Of a DNA stretch of 64,000 bases, positions 24,856 through 33,433 are shown one piece after another. The position numbers and the translations under genes are program-made. The stretch is from Vulcanisaeta souniana JCM 11219 (GTDB lineage Archaea > Thermoproteota > Thermoprotei > Thermoproteales > Thermocladiaceae). The stretch lies in contig NZ_AP026830.1 of NCBI RefSeq assembly GCF_026000775.1, positions 2,131,056 to 2,195,055 on the forward strand. The letters run 5' to 3'. Under the pieces are notes generated by a model, which was given only the letters and a program-made list of their open reading frames with translations, searched no databases and was not told where the DNA came from. Positions within the stretch are counted from its first letter, which is position 1, and each line of letters starts with the position of its first letter.

Positions 24856-25305
24856 GTGGATTGCCAACAAGCAGTGAATAATGTAATACCGGTAATACAC
24901 AACCCAGCCAGTGTTCAGAAACTTCTTGATGCAGTCAGGGTATCCCTTGGTTTTGGTGTGAGGACCATAGTGGTTACCAAGGCCGTGGGTACCGCGGCAC
25001 AGCAGGGAATACCGGAGGCATTCAGGCTTGTCCTTAAGTCGGGCGTGGCACTGGTGGTGTTGCCGGATATTAAGGATGCCGTTGAGTTACTACGACCAGA
25101 CAACATTTACTTCCTGAGTACCAGGGGTGATTCCATGGGTGAGATTAAGGGTAAGTCGTTAATGGTGATCCAAGCCTCAGATCAGCCGTTCATGCAGAGT
25201 GAGTTGGCCCTTGGTAGGCAAGTCAGGGTTGTGGGTAGGGACATAGGCAGTACGGCGCTTCTTACCCTGGCCCTTACCAGGGTTCTTGGTCCATGCATTG
25301 AGTGA
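24856..25305 (+). CDS. COG4080-type SPOUT-like protein (annotated elsewhere as RecB-family nuclease)
   Basis: A 149-residue protein resembling a conserved archaeal family: VIPVIHNPASVQKLLDAVRV, TIVVTKAVGTAAQQGIPEAF, LVVLPDIKDAVELLRPDNIY, ending in GRDIGSTALLTLALTRVLG. Family members are labelled either SpoU/SPOUT-like methyltransferase or RecB-family nuclease; the alpha/beta layout fits SPOUT better to my eye. Either way RNA or DNA metabolism is implied. GTG 24856 has TTTTATAAAG 26 nt upstream. It precedes nuoA with 45 bases between but has its own promoter. Confidence 0.7.
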   Translation: MDCQQAVNNVIPVIHNPASVQKLLDAVRVSLGFGVRTIVVTKAVGTAAQQGIPEAFRLVLKSGVALVVLPDIKDAVELLRPDNIYFLSTRGDSMGEIKGKSLMVIQASDQPFMQSELALGRQVRVVGRDIGSTALLTLALTRVLGPCIE

Positions 25306-25350
25306 GGTTATTACTTAAAAATACCCCGTCACTTGGTATTACTGGTCGTA

Positions 25351-25746
25351 ATGTCGGCATTCATAGATGCATTAGCGATATTAATAGTACTTGTGGTAAT
25401 AGCAATAATAGCTGATGTTGCTATAATATATATAGCAAGGAAGGTTGCCGCAAGGAACCCGAATGCTTCCAAGCTACAGAGGTATGAGGCGGGTAACCCA
25501 CCTGTTGGTGAAGCTAGGTACGTATTTCCGATACAATACGTTGGTTTCCTGTTGATGTTCCTGGGCATTGAACCAATCATAGTAATACTGCTGATTTTAT
25601 CATCAGTTGTGTCGGCTACCCTGCCAATAACCTATGTAATACTTGCATTACTAGTAATAGCGCTACCCAGTGTTTATGTAGGTTATAAATACGCATTGAG
25701 AATAGCCTATCCCAAAGGATTTATAAAAAAGTCAAGCGGTAGGTGA
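25351..25746 (+). CDS. nuoA: NADH:quinone oxidoreductase-like subunit A
   Basis: Complex I-type membrane subunit, 131 residues with three membrane helices. The conserved loop after helix 1 reads SKLQRYEAGNPPVGEARYVFPIQY (compare the family E-C/A-G-x-P motif). No NADH-binding subunits are in the window, so electrons may come from ferredoxin or another donor. ATG 25351 is preferred; an upstream in-frame TTG (25333) is too close to TTAAAAATA. Its TGA lies inside the GGTGAT ribosome-binding site of the next gene, so nuoA and nuoBC are translationally coupled. Confidence 0.9.
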   Translation: MSAFIDALAILIVLVVIAIIADVAIIYIARKVAARNPNASKLQRYEAGNPPVGEARYVFPIQYVGFLLMFLGIEPIIVILLILSSVVSATLPITYVILALLVIALPSVYVGYKYALRIAYPKGFIKKSSGR

Positions 25747-25751
25747 TGAGG

Positions 25752-26942
25752 ATGTCACTTAACAAGGCATTGGAACCCTACAGGAAGTGGGGCACGAAGT
25801 ATTCCCTATGGCCGGTACACCTCGTAACGGCATGCTGCGGTGTTGAGATGGCGCACACCTGGAATCCAACGTATGACGCAGAGAGACTCGGTTCACTGCC
25901 ATGGCATGCACCGAGGCAGACAAACCTAATCCTTGTTGAGGGTACAATATCCTTCAAAATGGCTAGGGTCCTCAGGTATGTTTGGGAGCAAATGAGTGAT
26001 CCTAAATACGTGATTGCCATGGGCTCCTGCGCCGCAGAGGGGGGTGTATTCTGGAATAGTTACCACGCGGTCCCCGTTAATAAAGTAATACCCATCGATG
26101 CATATGCCATTGGCTGCCCACCAACACCTGAGGCCGTTATTCAAATGATTAGGATCGTCCAAAGAAAGATAGAGACAGGCGAGGCGAAGGCCAACGTTAA
26201 GCCAAAGACAATCGACCTAACCAAGATATTCACACCAACACCAACCAAGCAACCAGCGCCAAACCCACCCCACAGGATAACACCTAACCCCCACATACCC
26301 ATTTGCCAGGAGAAGAAGGTGGAGTGGCCCCTCGGTTATGAATTAGTAAATAATCAATTAATGCCAACGCTTAAGGAATCAGCTAGGAAAATAATAGTAA
26401 CAGAAGTAAACAGGGTATGTGTGGAATCGGAGCCCGGCAAGCTAAAGGACGCTGCATTGTTGCTCTCGAAATTAGGGTTTGACCATGTTAAGTCGGTAAA
26501 CGTTATCGATGCGCCTCACGAAAATAAATTCTACATTGAGTATTGGGTATCAAGTTACGGTAAGAAGGAGTTGATGCCCGTACTAGTTACATTGACGACA
26601 GAAATACCGAGGGACAACCCCAGGGTACCAAGTTTAATCGATATCTGGCCGAGTGCGGATTACATGGAGCGCGAGATGTATGATTTCTTCGGTGTATGGT
26701 TTGAGGGTAATCCATGGATGGGAAGGAACTTCCTACTCGACCCAGATACGCCAATTAAGTTTCCCCTTAGGAAGGATGTGCCATTGGTTAGGGAATTCTA
26801 TATAGTAGATAGAGAATTTCCAGGACAGTCAGTTGCGCCACCACAACCCAAGCCATCACAGTCAACTGTGCCTCAACCAAAACCAACGCAGGAGAAACCA
26901 AGTGAGGAAAAACAAAAAACGGGAAGTGAAGCCAGTGGGTGA
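25752..26942 (+). CDS. nuoBC: Fused complex I subunits B and C (NuoBC)
   Basis: One 396-residue frame joins two peripheral-arm subunits. The N-terminal half is NuoB, which holds cluster N2: adjacent cysteines in TACCGVEM, MGSCAAEGG and GCPPTPEAV. A proline-rich linker (TPTPTKQPAPNPPHRITPNP) connects to NuoC at about 210-345 (VKSVNVIDAPHENKFYIEYW, DYMEREMYDFFGVWFEGNP). A Pro/Gln-rich tail follows. NuoB-NuoC fusion is different from the NuoCD fusion of enterobacteria. I chose ATG 25752 because GGTGAT (25742-25747) lies 4 nt upstream and contains the nuoA stop. Confidence 0.92.
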   Translation: MSLNKALEPYRKWGTKYSLWPVHLVTACCGVEMAHTWNPTYDAERLGSLPWHAPRQTNLILVEGTISFKMARVLRYVWEQMSDPKYVIAMGSCAAEGGVFWNSYHAVPVNKVIPIDAYAIGCPPTPEAVIQMIRIVQRKIETGEAKANVKPKTIDLTKIFTPTPTKQPAPNPPHRITPNPHIPICQEKKVEWPLGYELVNNQLMPTLKESARKIIVTEVNRVCVESEPGKLKDAALLLSKLGFDHVKSVNVIDAPHENKFYIEYWVSSYGKKELMPVLVTLTTEIPRDNPRVPSLIDIWPSADYMEREMYDFFGVWFEGNPWMGRNFLLDPDTPIKFPLRKDVPLVREFYIVDREFPGQSVAPPQPKPSQSTVPQPKPTQEKPSEEKQKTGSEASG

Positions 26943-26947
26943 GTCTC

Positions 26948-28225
26948 ATGAGCAACGATAATGGAGAAAAGTATGCGGAATTACCGGTTGGGATGGAGGT
27001 TCCTGAGGAATTTACAAGGAACTTTGTGCCAATACCCAAGGAGTACGTTGAGGCAGCATATAAAGGCGAGGAATACCTGGTTTTCATAGGTCCCCAGCAT
27101 CCGGGGAGTGGTCACATGAGGATAATACTGAGGCTTAAGGGTGATTACGTGGTTGATGCAATACCGGACCCGGGCTATGTACATAGGGGCGTGGAGAAGT
27201 TGGCCGAAACAAGACTGTACATACACGTGATACCTCTTATTGAGAGACCCACTATTCAGGACTCGGCGAACTTCGACCTTGGCTATTCACGCGCAGTGGA
27301 GAAATTGGCTGACCTTGACGTGCCAAAGAGGGCCCAGTACATTAGGGTAATACTGGCTGAGTTAAGTAGGATAGCCACGCACCTATACGATACTGGAATA
27401 CTCGCCGTATTCATTGGTCACAGCACGGGTTACATGTGGGCCTTTGGACTTAGGGACGTGATTAACGAAGCCTTCATAAGAATAACAGGTACAAGAACCA
27501 CATTAAGTTACACAATACCTGGTGGTGTTAGGTGGGATGTTAAGCCCGACGTACTCAACTTCGTTTATGAATTAACGAATTACCTGGAGAGGAAGATGAA
27601 GGACATGGAGTCAATATTCGTTAAGAATCCAGTGACGATACATAGGCTTAAGGAGGTAGGTGTGTTGACGAAGGAGGATGCCATCAAATATGGCCTAGTT
27701 GGGCCATTCCTAAGGGCGTCTGGCGTTGAGTATGATGTTAGGAAGGTTGAGCCCTACGATGCATATAACGAGTTTGACTGGGATATACCAGTGGCTGATG
27801 AGGGCGATTCATACTCAAGGTTCCTGGTTAGGGTTGAGGAAATTAGGCAGAGTATAAAGATAATTAGGCAGGCGGTTAAGAACATACCCGACACGCCAAT
27901 AATCAGTGAGAAATTACTGTCAAGAGTACCACCGAAGGATAGGCCACAGGCGGCTAAAAGCGTTTGGACGTTCCTAACGAAGACCCATGTCGGATTAACA
28001 CCGGGTGCTGGTGAGGCGACGACATTGACAGAAGCGTCGAGAGGGCTATTACTGTTCACATTAATATCTGACGGGCACAGCAACGTACCATATAGACTAA
28101 GGATGGTCACACCATCGTGGCTACTGCTTAGAGGTTTCATGGAGGCATTAAAGGGCTATAGACTAGCTGATGTGCCGGCCATATACGGAAGCTTCGGCTA
28201 CTTCCCACCCGAAGCTGATCGTTGA
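26948..28225 (+). CDS. nuoD: Complex I subunit D (49-kDa, NuoD)
   Basis: NuoD forms the quinone pocket with NuoB. Motifs: GPQHPGSGHMRIILRLKGD, YVHRGVEKLAE, PGGVRWDVKPD, and the C-terminal PYRLRMVTPSW of this hydrogenase-like fold. The family's Ni-binding cysteines are absent, as expected for complex I rather than hydrogenase. ATG 26948 has GGTGAG 4 nt upstream, overlapping the nuoBC stop. No nuoH, I, J, K, L, M or N follows: an islet of minus-strand ORFs begins inside the last 28 bases. Confidence 0.93.
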   Translation: MSNDNGEKYAELPVGMEVPEEFTRNFVPIPKEYVEAAYKGEEYLVFIGPQHPGSGHMRIILRLKGDYVVDAIPDPGYVHRGVEKLAETRLYIHVIPLIERPTIQDSANFDLGYSRAVEKLADLDVPKRAQYIRVILAELSRIATHLYDTGILAVFIGHSTGYMWAFGLRDVINEAFIRITGTRTTLSYTIPGGVRWDVKPDVLNFVYELTNYLERKMKDMESIFVKNPVTIHRLKEVGVLTKEDAIKYGLVGPFLRASGVEYDVRKVEPYDAYNEFDWDIPVADEGDSYSRFLVRVEEIRQSIKIIRQAVKNIPDTPIISEKLLSRVPPKDRPQAAKSVWTFLTKTHVGLTPGAGEATTLTEASRGLLLFTLISDGHSNVPYRLRMVTPSWLLLRGFMEALKGYRLADVPAIYGSFGYFPPEADR

Positions 28226-28389
28226 CAAACCAACTCTTGTACGTTACCGCCCTCAGTAGGCGTAATTAGTCTTTTTAAATTCTCAATTATTATTCGTTTC
28301 CTCCTTTCATCGTTGGCGTTCTCATATTTTTTACACAATACCTCAATAACCTTTATTTTAATATCGTCATATCTTTCGAAGACGTACAT
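28198..28389 (-). CDS. Small hypothetical protein of the AT-rich islet
   Basis: A 63-residue charged protein (MYVFERYDDIKIKVIEVLCK, then basic and acidic helices). It could also start at 28428, which would overlap the upstream ORF by 62 bases; the shorter start leaves a 23-base overlap. Its end overlaps nuoD by 28 bases on the other strand. Base composition is AT-rich like the three ORFs upstream. No family is recognised. It may be the last fragment of a longer broken gene. Confidence 0.4.
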   Translation of the reverse strand: MYVFERYDDIKIKVIEVLCKKYENANDERRKRIIIENLKRLITPTEGGNVQELVCQRSASGGK

Positions 28390-28834
28390 GGGTATTACAA
28401 TAGATAGGCTTTTTTCCTTCATAAACATGAATTAATTCAATAAACCTTTCACCGTACACCTTCTTTAATGCGTCAAGAATTTTCTTAACCTTATTAGGAT
28501 CTTTGGTGTTGATTACTAATTTGGTCGTACCATTATAAGTAATTACTGTGAACTTAAAGCCAGCTATCACTATTTGCATTTTGCCTTTCTTAAATTTCAG
28601 TTTCATATTTGCTATATTTTTTATATTAATACATTTCTCAGCATTGAATGCGTCTAAGATATCTCGTAATATGTGCGGCAAAGAGTTTATCATAGCCTTA
28701 GCAAGGTCTATCGCATTACCACTGTAGAATCTAATGCTAATCCAACTTTCATATTGATCTTCATCCCATTTAAACCCCATTTCGCTCAATTTATTAAGTA
28801 CCTGTTTCCATATGTTATATTTAGTTGTTGACAT
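28367..28834 (-). CDS. Hypothetical protein of the AT-rich islet
   Basis: 155 residues rich in Lys, Ile and Asn. Segments such as IDLAKAMINSLPHILRDILD and LVINTKDPNKVKKILDALKK suggest an alpha/beta fold. The start overlaps the previous ORF's end by 14 bases in a different frame. By composition and arrangement it resembles the degenerate PaREP2-type protein families of Thermoproteales, but I cannot confirm homology. Confidence 0.5.
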   Translation of the reverse strand: MSTTKYNIWKQVLNKLSEMGFKWDEDQYESWISIRFYSGNAIDLAKAMINSLPHILRDILDAFNAEKCINIKNIANMKLKFKKGKMQIVIAGFKFTVITYNGTTKLVINTKDPNKVKKILDALKKVYGERFIELIHVYEGKKPIYCNTHVRLRKI

Positions 28835-29261
28835 TTGATATTTTTATCTCTGGTTCACTATACTTACCCTTTCTTAACCTTATGAATGCACTACCGTCGC
28901 CTAACACTGCTGTAAGCATGAAGGCATGTAATGTTTCCTTATTATTTATCTCTTCAATTATCTTTGAAATTTCATCCTTAATTGAGTTGTAGTCATTGGC
29001 AATTAAGAACCACAATATTGATACATTATTTTCATTTACCTTAATGCTATTTATACTTACGTACATTGTACCTGGGTAAAATAATGACCAAGTAATAACC
29101 TGCCATATCTGTGTTGTGCTCATTGCAGGTTTACCTTTATGAATATTTTCATCTGTTACAGCAAATCCGCCACGTAATGCCTTAATTAACTCCTTAATGA
29201 ATCGTTCATATTCACTCTTACTTAACATTCTTCTAAATATGTTAAGTACCTTAAGCTTCAT
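28821..29261 (-). CDS. Hypothetical protein with LTAVLGDG motif
   Basis: 146 residues. The C-terminal LHAFMLTAVLGDGSAFIRLR looks like the Gly-Asp-Gly core of LAGLIDADG-type or PaREP2-type proteins. The N-terminus is helical and basic (RRMLSKSEYERFIKELIKAL). The ATG overlaps the upstream stop (ATGA), so it is either coupled to it or the continuation of one ancestral gene after a frameshift. No intact homing endonuclease domain is visible. Confidence 0.5.
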   Translation of the reverse strand: MKLKVLNIFRRMLSKSEYERFIKELIKALRGGFAVTDENIHKGKPAMSTTQIWQVITWSLFYPGTMYVSINSIKVNENNVSILWFLIANDYNSIKDEISKIIEEINNKETLHAFMLTAVLGDGSAFIRLRKGKYSEPEIKISNVNN

Positions 29262-29815
29262 GCCTTTAAGCCCTTAAGCCGTAACTGAATTATTATACTA
29301 TTCTCATTTGGTTTATCCACCTCTAATGTTATATGTCCTTTATATACACTAATTCCGTTATTTCTCCTAACAATTACTTCAGCTTTACCGCTTACTAAAT
29401 CTTCAATGAGCCTTTTAATCTCTTCATTAATGTTATTCCTCGGCCAGTACTCCTCAAGCTTATCAATATACTTAATGTATTTATTAATGAGCCTTAAAAT
29501 GGCATTGGCTATCTTATCACTGTATTTCTCTCTAAGCATTAATTCAACGTTATCTCTCGCCTTTAACCACTCCTCCTTCCATGCGATTATCCACCAATCA
29601 TCCCAAATACGCCATTTTAGCATTCGATTAATCATCTCAATGATTAGCTTAGTGGTCTCATTAATGGATCTTGGATCATCAATCTTATTACTGCATCGAT
29701 ACTTCTTACCACTCCTCTTACCTCGGCAAAACTTATTTTTCCTAGTGAATTCCTCGTTTAATTCATAGTTCGCCGTTGTGGCCTCAGATTGAGCAAATTG
29801 AGAAGCGGCCATCAT
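29258..29815 (-). CDS. Hypothetical protein, first ORF of the AT-rich islet
   Basis: 185 residues, basic at the N-terminus with KFCRGKRSGKKYRCSNK and a Trp-rich segment (MLKWRIWDDWWIIAWKEEW), then charged helices. A minus-strand TATA (TTATTAATTTG, 29833-29843) lies 24-27 nt from ATG 29815/29812, so it starts a transcript that may run through the next three ORFs. Codon use is more AT-biased than in the nuo genes. No family is recognised with certainty. Confidence 0.5.
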   Translation of the reverse strand: MMAASQFAQSEATTANYELNEEFTRKNKFCRGKRSGKKYRCSNKIDDPRSINETTKLIIEMINRMLKWRIWDDWWIIAWKEEWLKARDNVELMLREKYSDKIANAILRLINKYIKYIDKLEEYWPRNNINEEIKRLIEDLVSGKAEVIVRRNNGISVYKGHITLEVDKPNENSIIIQLRLKGLKA

Positions 29816-29880
29816 TATTAACTTCTCAAAACAAATTAATAAGGCATTAAAAGGTGAAGTAACTATTACATACAGTTACT

Positions 29881-30343
29881 ATGGAGGAATTGATTAGGAT
29901 CGCTGAGGAGCGTGGTATTGACGTTGAGGACTTAATAATAAATGCTTCGTCAGGAATTGATCCTCTGGAGGGGGTTGAGGATGAGGATGGAACTCGCCAA
30001 GAGATATTTAACTGAGATGGATGAGTATCTGAGAAAAGGTGATGCTGTTCAGGTCAGTGAGAAGGCATATAAGGCGGCTGAGGAGATTGTTAAGGCTTTG
30101 ACCAAGAAATTCAACGTACCCGAGCATCAGCAAGCCGTAAAGGAGGGCATGTGGTATACTTACTTATTAACGAGGGCTGCGGACACGCTTTCTGTGTGAT
30201 TGGGTGTCTAATGGGTGGAGCAGTGCTTACGTGCTGCATGTGTGGGGTTTCATGAAACTAAAATGAGCGTGAATGATTTAATGCCTTGCATTGATAAGGT
30301 TAGGGCATTAGTTAGAGAGACTGAAAATGTATTAAGTCAGTAA
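29881..30343 (+). pseudogene. PaREP1 family gene broken by three frameshifts
   Basis: PaREP1/HEPN-like proteins are a multicopy family of Thermoproteales. Here the coding sequence is split. It starts in one frame (MEELIRIAEERGIDVEDLII from 29881) and moves after GIDPLEG to another frame (LRMRMELAKRYL, then GDAVQVSEKAYKAAEEIVKA to RAADTLSV). It then shifts to DWVSNGWSSAYVLHVWGF and returns to HETKMSVNDLMPCIDKVRAL up to TAA at 30343. Single-base changes restore it: one G too many in the run 29970-29974, one extra base near 30197, one T missing near 30253-30255. The restored protein would be about 153 residues. Either a decayed gene or sequencing error in short repeats. Confidence 0.75.
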
Positions 30344-30412
30344 GTACTTAGGAAAGTAATTGCAAACCTTACTCATTAGTGCTTTATATATCTCTCTGTG
30401 TTTATTTCCTAG

Positions 30413-31609
30413 ATGTTACCCAGTGATTATGGACCTGGAGACATTGAGTTTTGGATTGAGCCTCCATTACTGCTTTCCATACAATCTGATGTAAAGGAAA
30501 TACTCGACAAGGGCATGGACTCCCGGGTACTATCCATAATACGCGAACTAAGGGGTATACTGGAGGGCAGAGGTTTAGTGAGGAACCTGGGTTCATCAAT
30601 AAGGGCACTTAATGCGTATGCCATTGACTCAAGTTACCCAACGCCACCCCTTGAATTAATTGGAGGCGTCATGACCGTGCTTTCCTATGGTTATGTTGGT
30701 TACCTTAATGGTTCCTATGATAGGTATATGACCGGTGAGGTTGTTTTTGAGGATGTAGGTGAGTTTGAGAGGGTGATTACCAGGAAAGCCCAGATTAGGG
30801 AGAGGGAATTGGCGATCAGGCTACTTAAGGATAAGTTGAAGGGTAGGAGGGATATCGACCTTGTAATACTTGATGGTGAGATACCCATCCACCCACTACC
30901 CTATAACCTACCCGTCGAAGGTGGTGTATTGGCACGCGTAACCAGTGTGATTGGGAACCTACTCGACCTATCGGCAAGGACTGGAACACCAATCATTGGT
31001 GTTGTTAAGAGGGTCAGGTCCAAGTTCCTATCCGTGTTAATTAATAGGTGTTTACCAATGAATGACAAACTCATTGCAAGTCTAACCCTTAATAATGGCG
31101 AGTACATGGTACTTGGCAGTTATGGCGATATCCTACCACCGTGGATCCAGATTAATTATAACGATTGCGAACTAAGAAAAAGGTGCAATGGAAAGGAGTG
31201 TGACGGCGTTAGGGAGTTAATGAGTAGAAGGCTCAGTGAGGGTTTGGTTAATATCGAGCATGTATTTAGTGGATCAACGCATCCCGGATTGAAAATGCTT
31301 AAGGAGGTTATTGTGGCCTTTTATAAGCCGCGTAATGGTTCGCCGGCAGTTAAGCTCGAGATCTATAACCCAAGTGATAGGTTCAATATTGAGGAGTTAA
31401 TTACATACCTTGAGTCGCAGACTACGGATACGGGCTACCCATTCCTAATTGATAGGGTTGATGAGTATGTCAGGCTTGACCCGAGGATCCTGGACTACGT
31501 GAGAAGCCTGATAATTAAAGGCTCGAAGGACCTAAACCCAGCGTTACTAACGATGCTGCAACTAACGAATCCACAAAAGGCGTACCTAGTGAAGAGACTG
31601 GAGGCGTAG
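30413..31609 (+). CDS. nurA: NurA-domain nuclease
   Basis: NurA is the 5'-3' nuclease that works with the HerA helicase and Mre11-Rad50 in archaeal end resection. The N-terminal catalytic Asp is in NAYAIDSSYPTPPLELIGG and the second acidic motif in DLVILDGEIPIHP; later come GVVKRVRSK and a C-terminal DTGYPFLIDRVDEYVRL typical of the fold. The 398 residues are normal. CTTTATATAT is 26 nt upstream of ATG 30413. HerA, Mre11 and Rad50 are not in the window, unlike the operons of many archaea. Confidence 0.85.
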   Translation: MLPSDYGPGDIEFWIEPPLLLSIQSDVKEILDKGMDSRVLSIIRELRGILEGRGLVRNLGSSIRALNAYAIDSSYPTPPLELIGGVMTVLSYGYVGYLNGSYDRYMTGEVVFEDVGEFERVITRKAQIRERELAIRLLKDKLKGRRDIDLVILDGEIPIHPLPYNLPVEGGVLARVTSVIGNLLDLSARTGTPIIGVVKRVRSKFLSVLINRCLPMNDKLIASLTLNNGEYMVLGSYGDILPPWIQINYNDCELRKRCNGKECDGVRELMSRRLSEGLVNIEHVFSGSTHPGLKMLKEVIVAFYKPRNGSPAVKLEIYNPSDRFNIEELITYLESQTTDTGYPFLIDRVDEYVRLDPRILDYVRSLIIKGSKDLNPALLTMLQLTNPQKAYLVKRLEA

Positions 31610-31661
31610 GATTATAAACTAATTCTTTAATAAGACCCTGTAAATCAACAAAGCGATTGCG

Positions 31662-32063
31662 ATGCAGTTCGGCTTTAGAATGAGGGGACTCATCATTAAG
31701 GTGGCTGTGTTCCTACCAATGGCCGTAGCCACGGTTGTGAGCATTAAGTTTGTTCCCCCAATCTTTGCACCAGTCATAGTATTGGCACTCCTGATCCTAG
31801 TGATACTTCTTAACAAGGCGATCAATAAGAGGTTGGCAGGTATGTGGGGACCACAATTGTTTAGTATGGACAACTACATCATTTATGAGAGGGGCGTTTA
31901 CGTGAAGCCCATTGACATCTTTTACCCATGGAGTGAGGTGGTCTCCATGGGTAGGGATCAGTCATACGTAACGTTCATGTTTAATGACGGTACCGAAATA
32001 TCACTACCCAGGGATATTATTGATGGCATACAGGGTTGTCCATGCACTGCAATTGCTAGGTAA
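31662..32063 (+). CDS. Membrane protein with two helices and a cytosolic tail
   Basis: 133 residues. Two closely spaced membrane helices (about 10-30 and 33-52) form a hairpin, followed by a soluble domain (YIIYERGVYVKPIDIFYPWS, then VTFMFNDGTEISLPRD). This layout is like bacterial PH-domain/YdbS-like membrane proteins, but I am not sure. TATA-like CTTTAATAAG is about 28 nt upstream of ATG 31662. Function unknown. Confidence 0.6.
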   Translation: MQFGFRMRGLIIKVAVFLPMAVATVVSIKFVPPIFAPVIVLALLILVILLNKAINKRLAGMWGPQLFSMDNYIIYERGVYVKPIDIFYPWSEVVSMGRDQSYVTFMFNDGTEISLPRDIIDGIQGCPCTAIAR

Positions 32064-32107
32064 GCGTTAAATAATAGTGTTATTGTTCTAGGTATGGTGA
32101 CCGGTCA

Positions 32108-33433
32108 TTGCGGAGGGTAATAATACTGGGTGCGGGTGGTCGAGACCTGCACGTATTCAATACGTACTTCAGGCATAACCCAGAGTATAGGGTTGTTGCT
32201 GTAGCTCAGGTACAGATACCGGGTATCGGCGGTAAGCGCTACATAAAGGGTTCAGGGGATCTTTACCAACCAGGTGGTGTACCATTAATTGGCCTTGGGA
32301 ACCTAGAGGACTTAAGCCGTTTAATAAGGGATCTCGGGGCTGACGAGGTTATCCTGGCGTACAGCGACCTGCTCTATAATGATGTTGGTAGGATAATAAG
32401 CATAGTCCTTGCAAATGGCGCGAGCTTTAGGATACTAGGTCCTAGGGATACCATGATAAGATCCTCAAGGCCGATGCTGGGTGTCGTGGCAACGAGGACG
32501 GGGGCTGGTAAGTCAACAGTATCGCATGAAGTAACGCTGGAGTTAATTAGGAGAGGCTTGAGGGTTGCGTCCATTAGGCACCCAATGATTTACATGAACC
32601 CTGACGACATGCTAGTGCAAGTATTTAAGACCAGGGAGGATCTAATGAAAATAACCTTTGAGGAGAGGGAGGAGTATGAGCACTACATTGAGATCGGTGT
32701 GCCGGTACTTGCGGGTGTTGATTATGAAATGATACTCAATGAGGCAGAGGCCATGGCAGATGTAATACTATGGGATGGTGGCAATAACGACTTCCCATTT
32801 TACTACACCGATTACTTAATAACAGTTACTGATGCCAGGAGACCGGGGCATGAGGTTGGTAGCTTCCCTGGCGAGGTTAATACAAGGCTTGCTGATGCCG
32901 TGATAGTTACTAAGGTCTCTGACTCAACCCCTGAGAATGTTAAGACCATAATTAGTAATATTAAAGCCGTAAACCCAAGGGCATCAATAACACAGGCAGA
33001 TCTTGAGGTTTATTTAGACAATCCAAATGCCGTGGCTGGTAAGAAGGTCGTAATCATCGAGGACGCCCCAACAGTAACGCATGGTGGTTTACCATACGCG
33101 GCAGGTTACATAGCTGCTAGGAAGTACAATGCTGAGATAGTTGATCCAAAGCCATACGCCGTGGGCATAATAAAGGAGACCTACGCAAAGTACACGCACA
33201 TGGGACCAGTACTACCAAGCCTGGGCTACACCCCAGAGCAAATAAGGGATTTGGAGGAGACCATAAGGAGGATACCCGCCGACGTAGTCATTATGGGCAC
33301 CCCAGCCCACATTGAGGATGTTGTTAAGATTGATAAGCCCATAGTTAGGGCTAAGTGGAGGCTCAAGGTTCTTGAGGGGCCAACAATAAGCCAATTAATT
33401 GATGAGTTTCTCGAGCGTGCAAGGCTTAAGTAG
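32108..33433 (+). CDS. COG2403-type P-loop protein, cyclic 2,3-diphosphoglycerate synthetase-like
   Basis: The 441-residue protein matches the archaeal family often annotated as cyclic 2,3-diphosphoglycerate synthase or predicted GTPase. It opens with a Rossmann-like VIILGAGGRDLHVFNTYFR, then a P-loop (TRTGAGKST, about residues 128-136). EREEYEHYIEIGVPVLAGVD, ILWDGGNNDFPFYYTD and VIIEDAPTVTHGGLPYAAGY complete the signature. True cDPG synthetase makes a thermolyte in methanogens; whether this homologue does is unknown. The only start in frame is TTG 32108. It converges with the next gene, overlapping it by 8 bases. Confidence 0.75.
   Translation: MRRVIILGAGGRDLHVFNTYFRHNPEYRVVAVAQVQIPGIGGKRYIKGSGDLYQPGGVPLIGLGNLEDLSRLIRDLGADEVILAYSDLLYNDVGRIISIVLANGASFRILGPRDTMIRSSRPMLGVVATRTGAGKSTVSHEVTLELIRRGLRVASIRHPMIYMNPDDMLVQVFKTREDLMKITFEEREEYEHYIEIGVPVLAGVDYEMILNEAEAMADVILWDGGNNDFPFYYTDYLITVTDARRPGHEVGSFPGEVNTRLADAVIVTKVSDSTPENVKTIISNIKAVNPRASITQADLEVYLDNPNAVAGKKVVIIEDAPTVTHGGLPYAAGYIAARKYNAEIVDPKPYAVGIIKETYAKYTHMGPVLPSLGYTPEQIRDLEETIRRIPADVVIMGTPAHIEDVVKIDKPIVRAKWRLKVLEGPTISQLIDEFLERARLK

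Noticed and set aside
29406-29768. Hydrophobic 120-codon plus-strand frame that looks like a membrane protein
   Set aside because: It is the antisense image of the Lys/Glu/Ile-rich minus-strand ORF; no promoter, and leucine/serine runs arise from reversed AAT and AAG codons.
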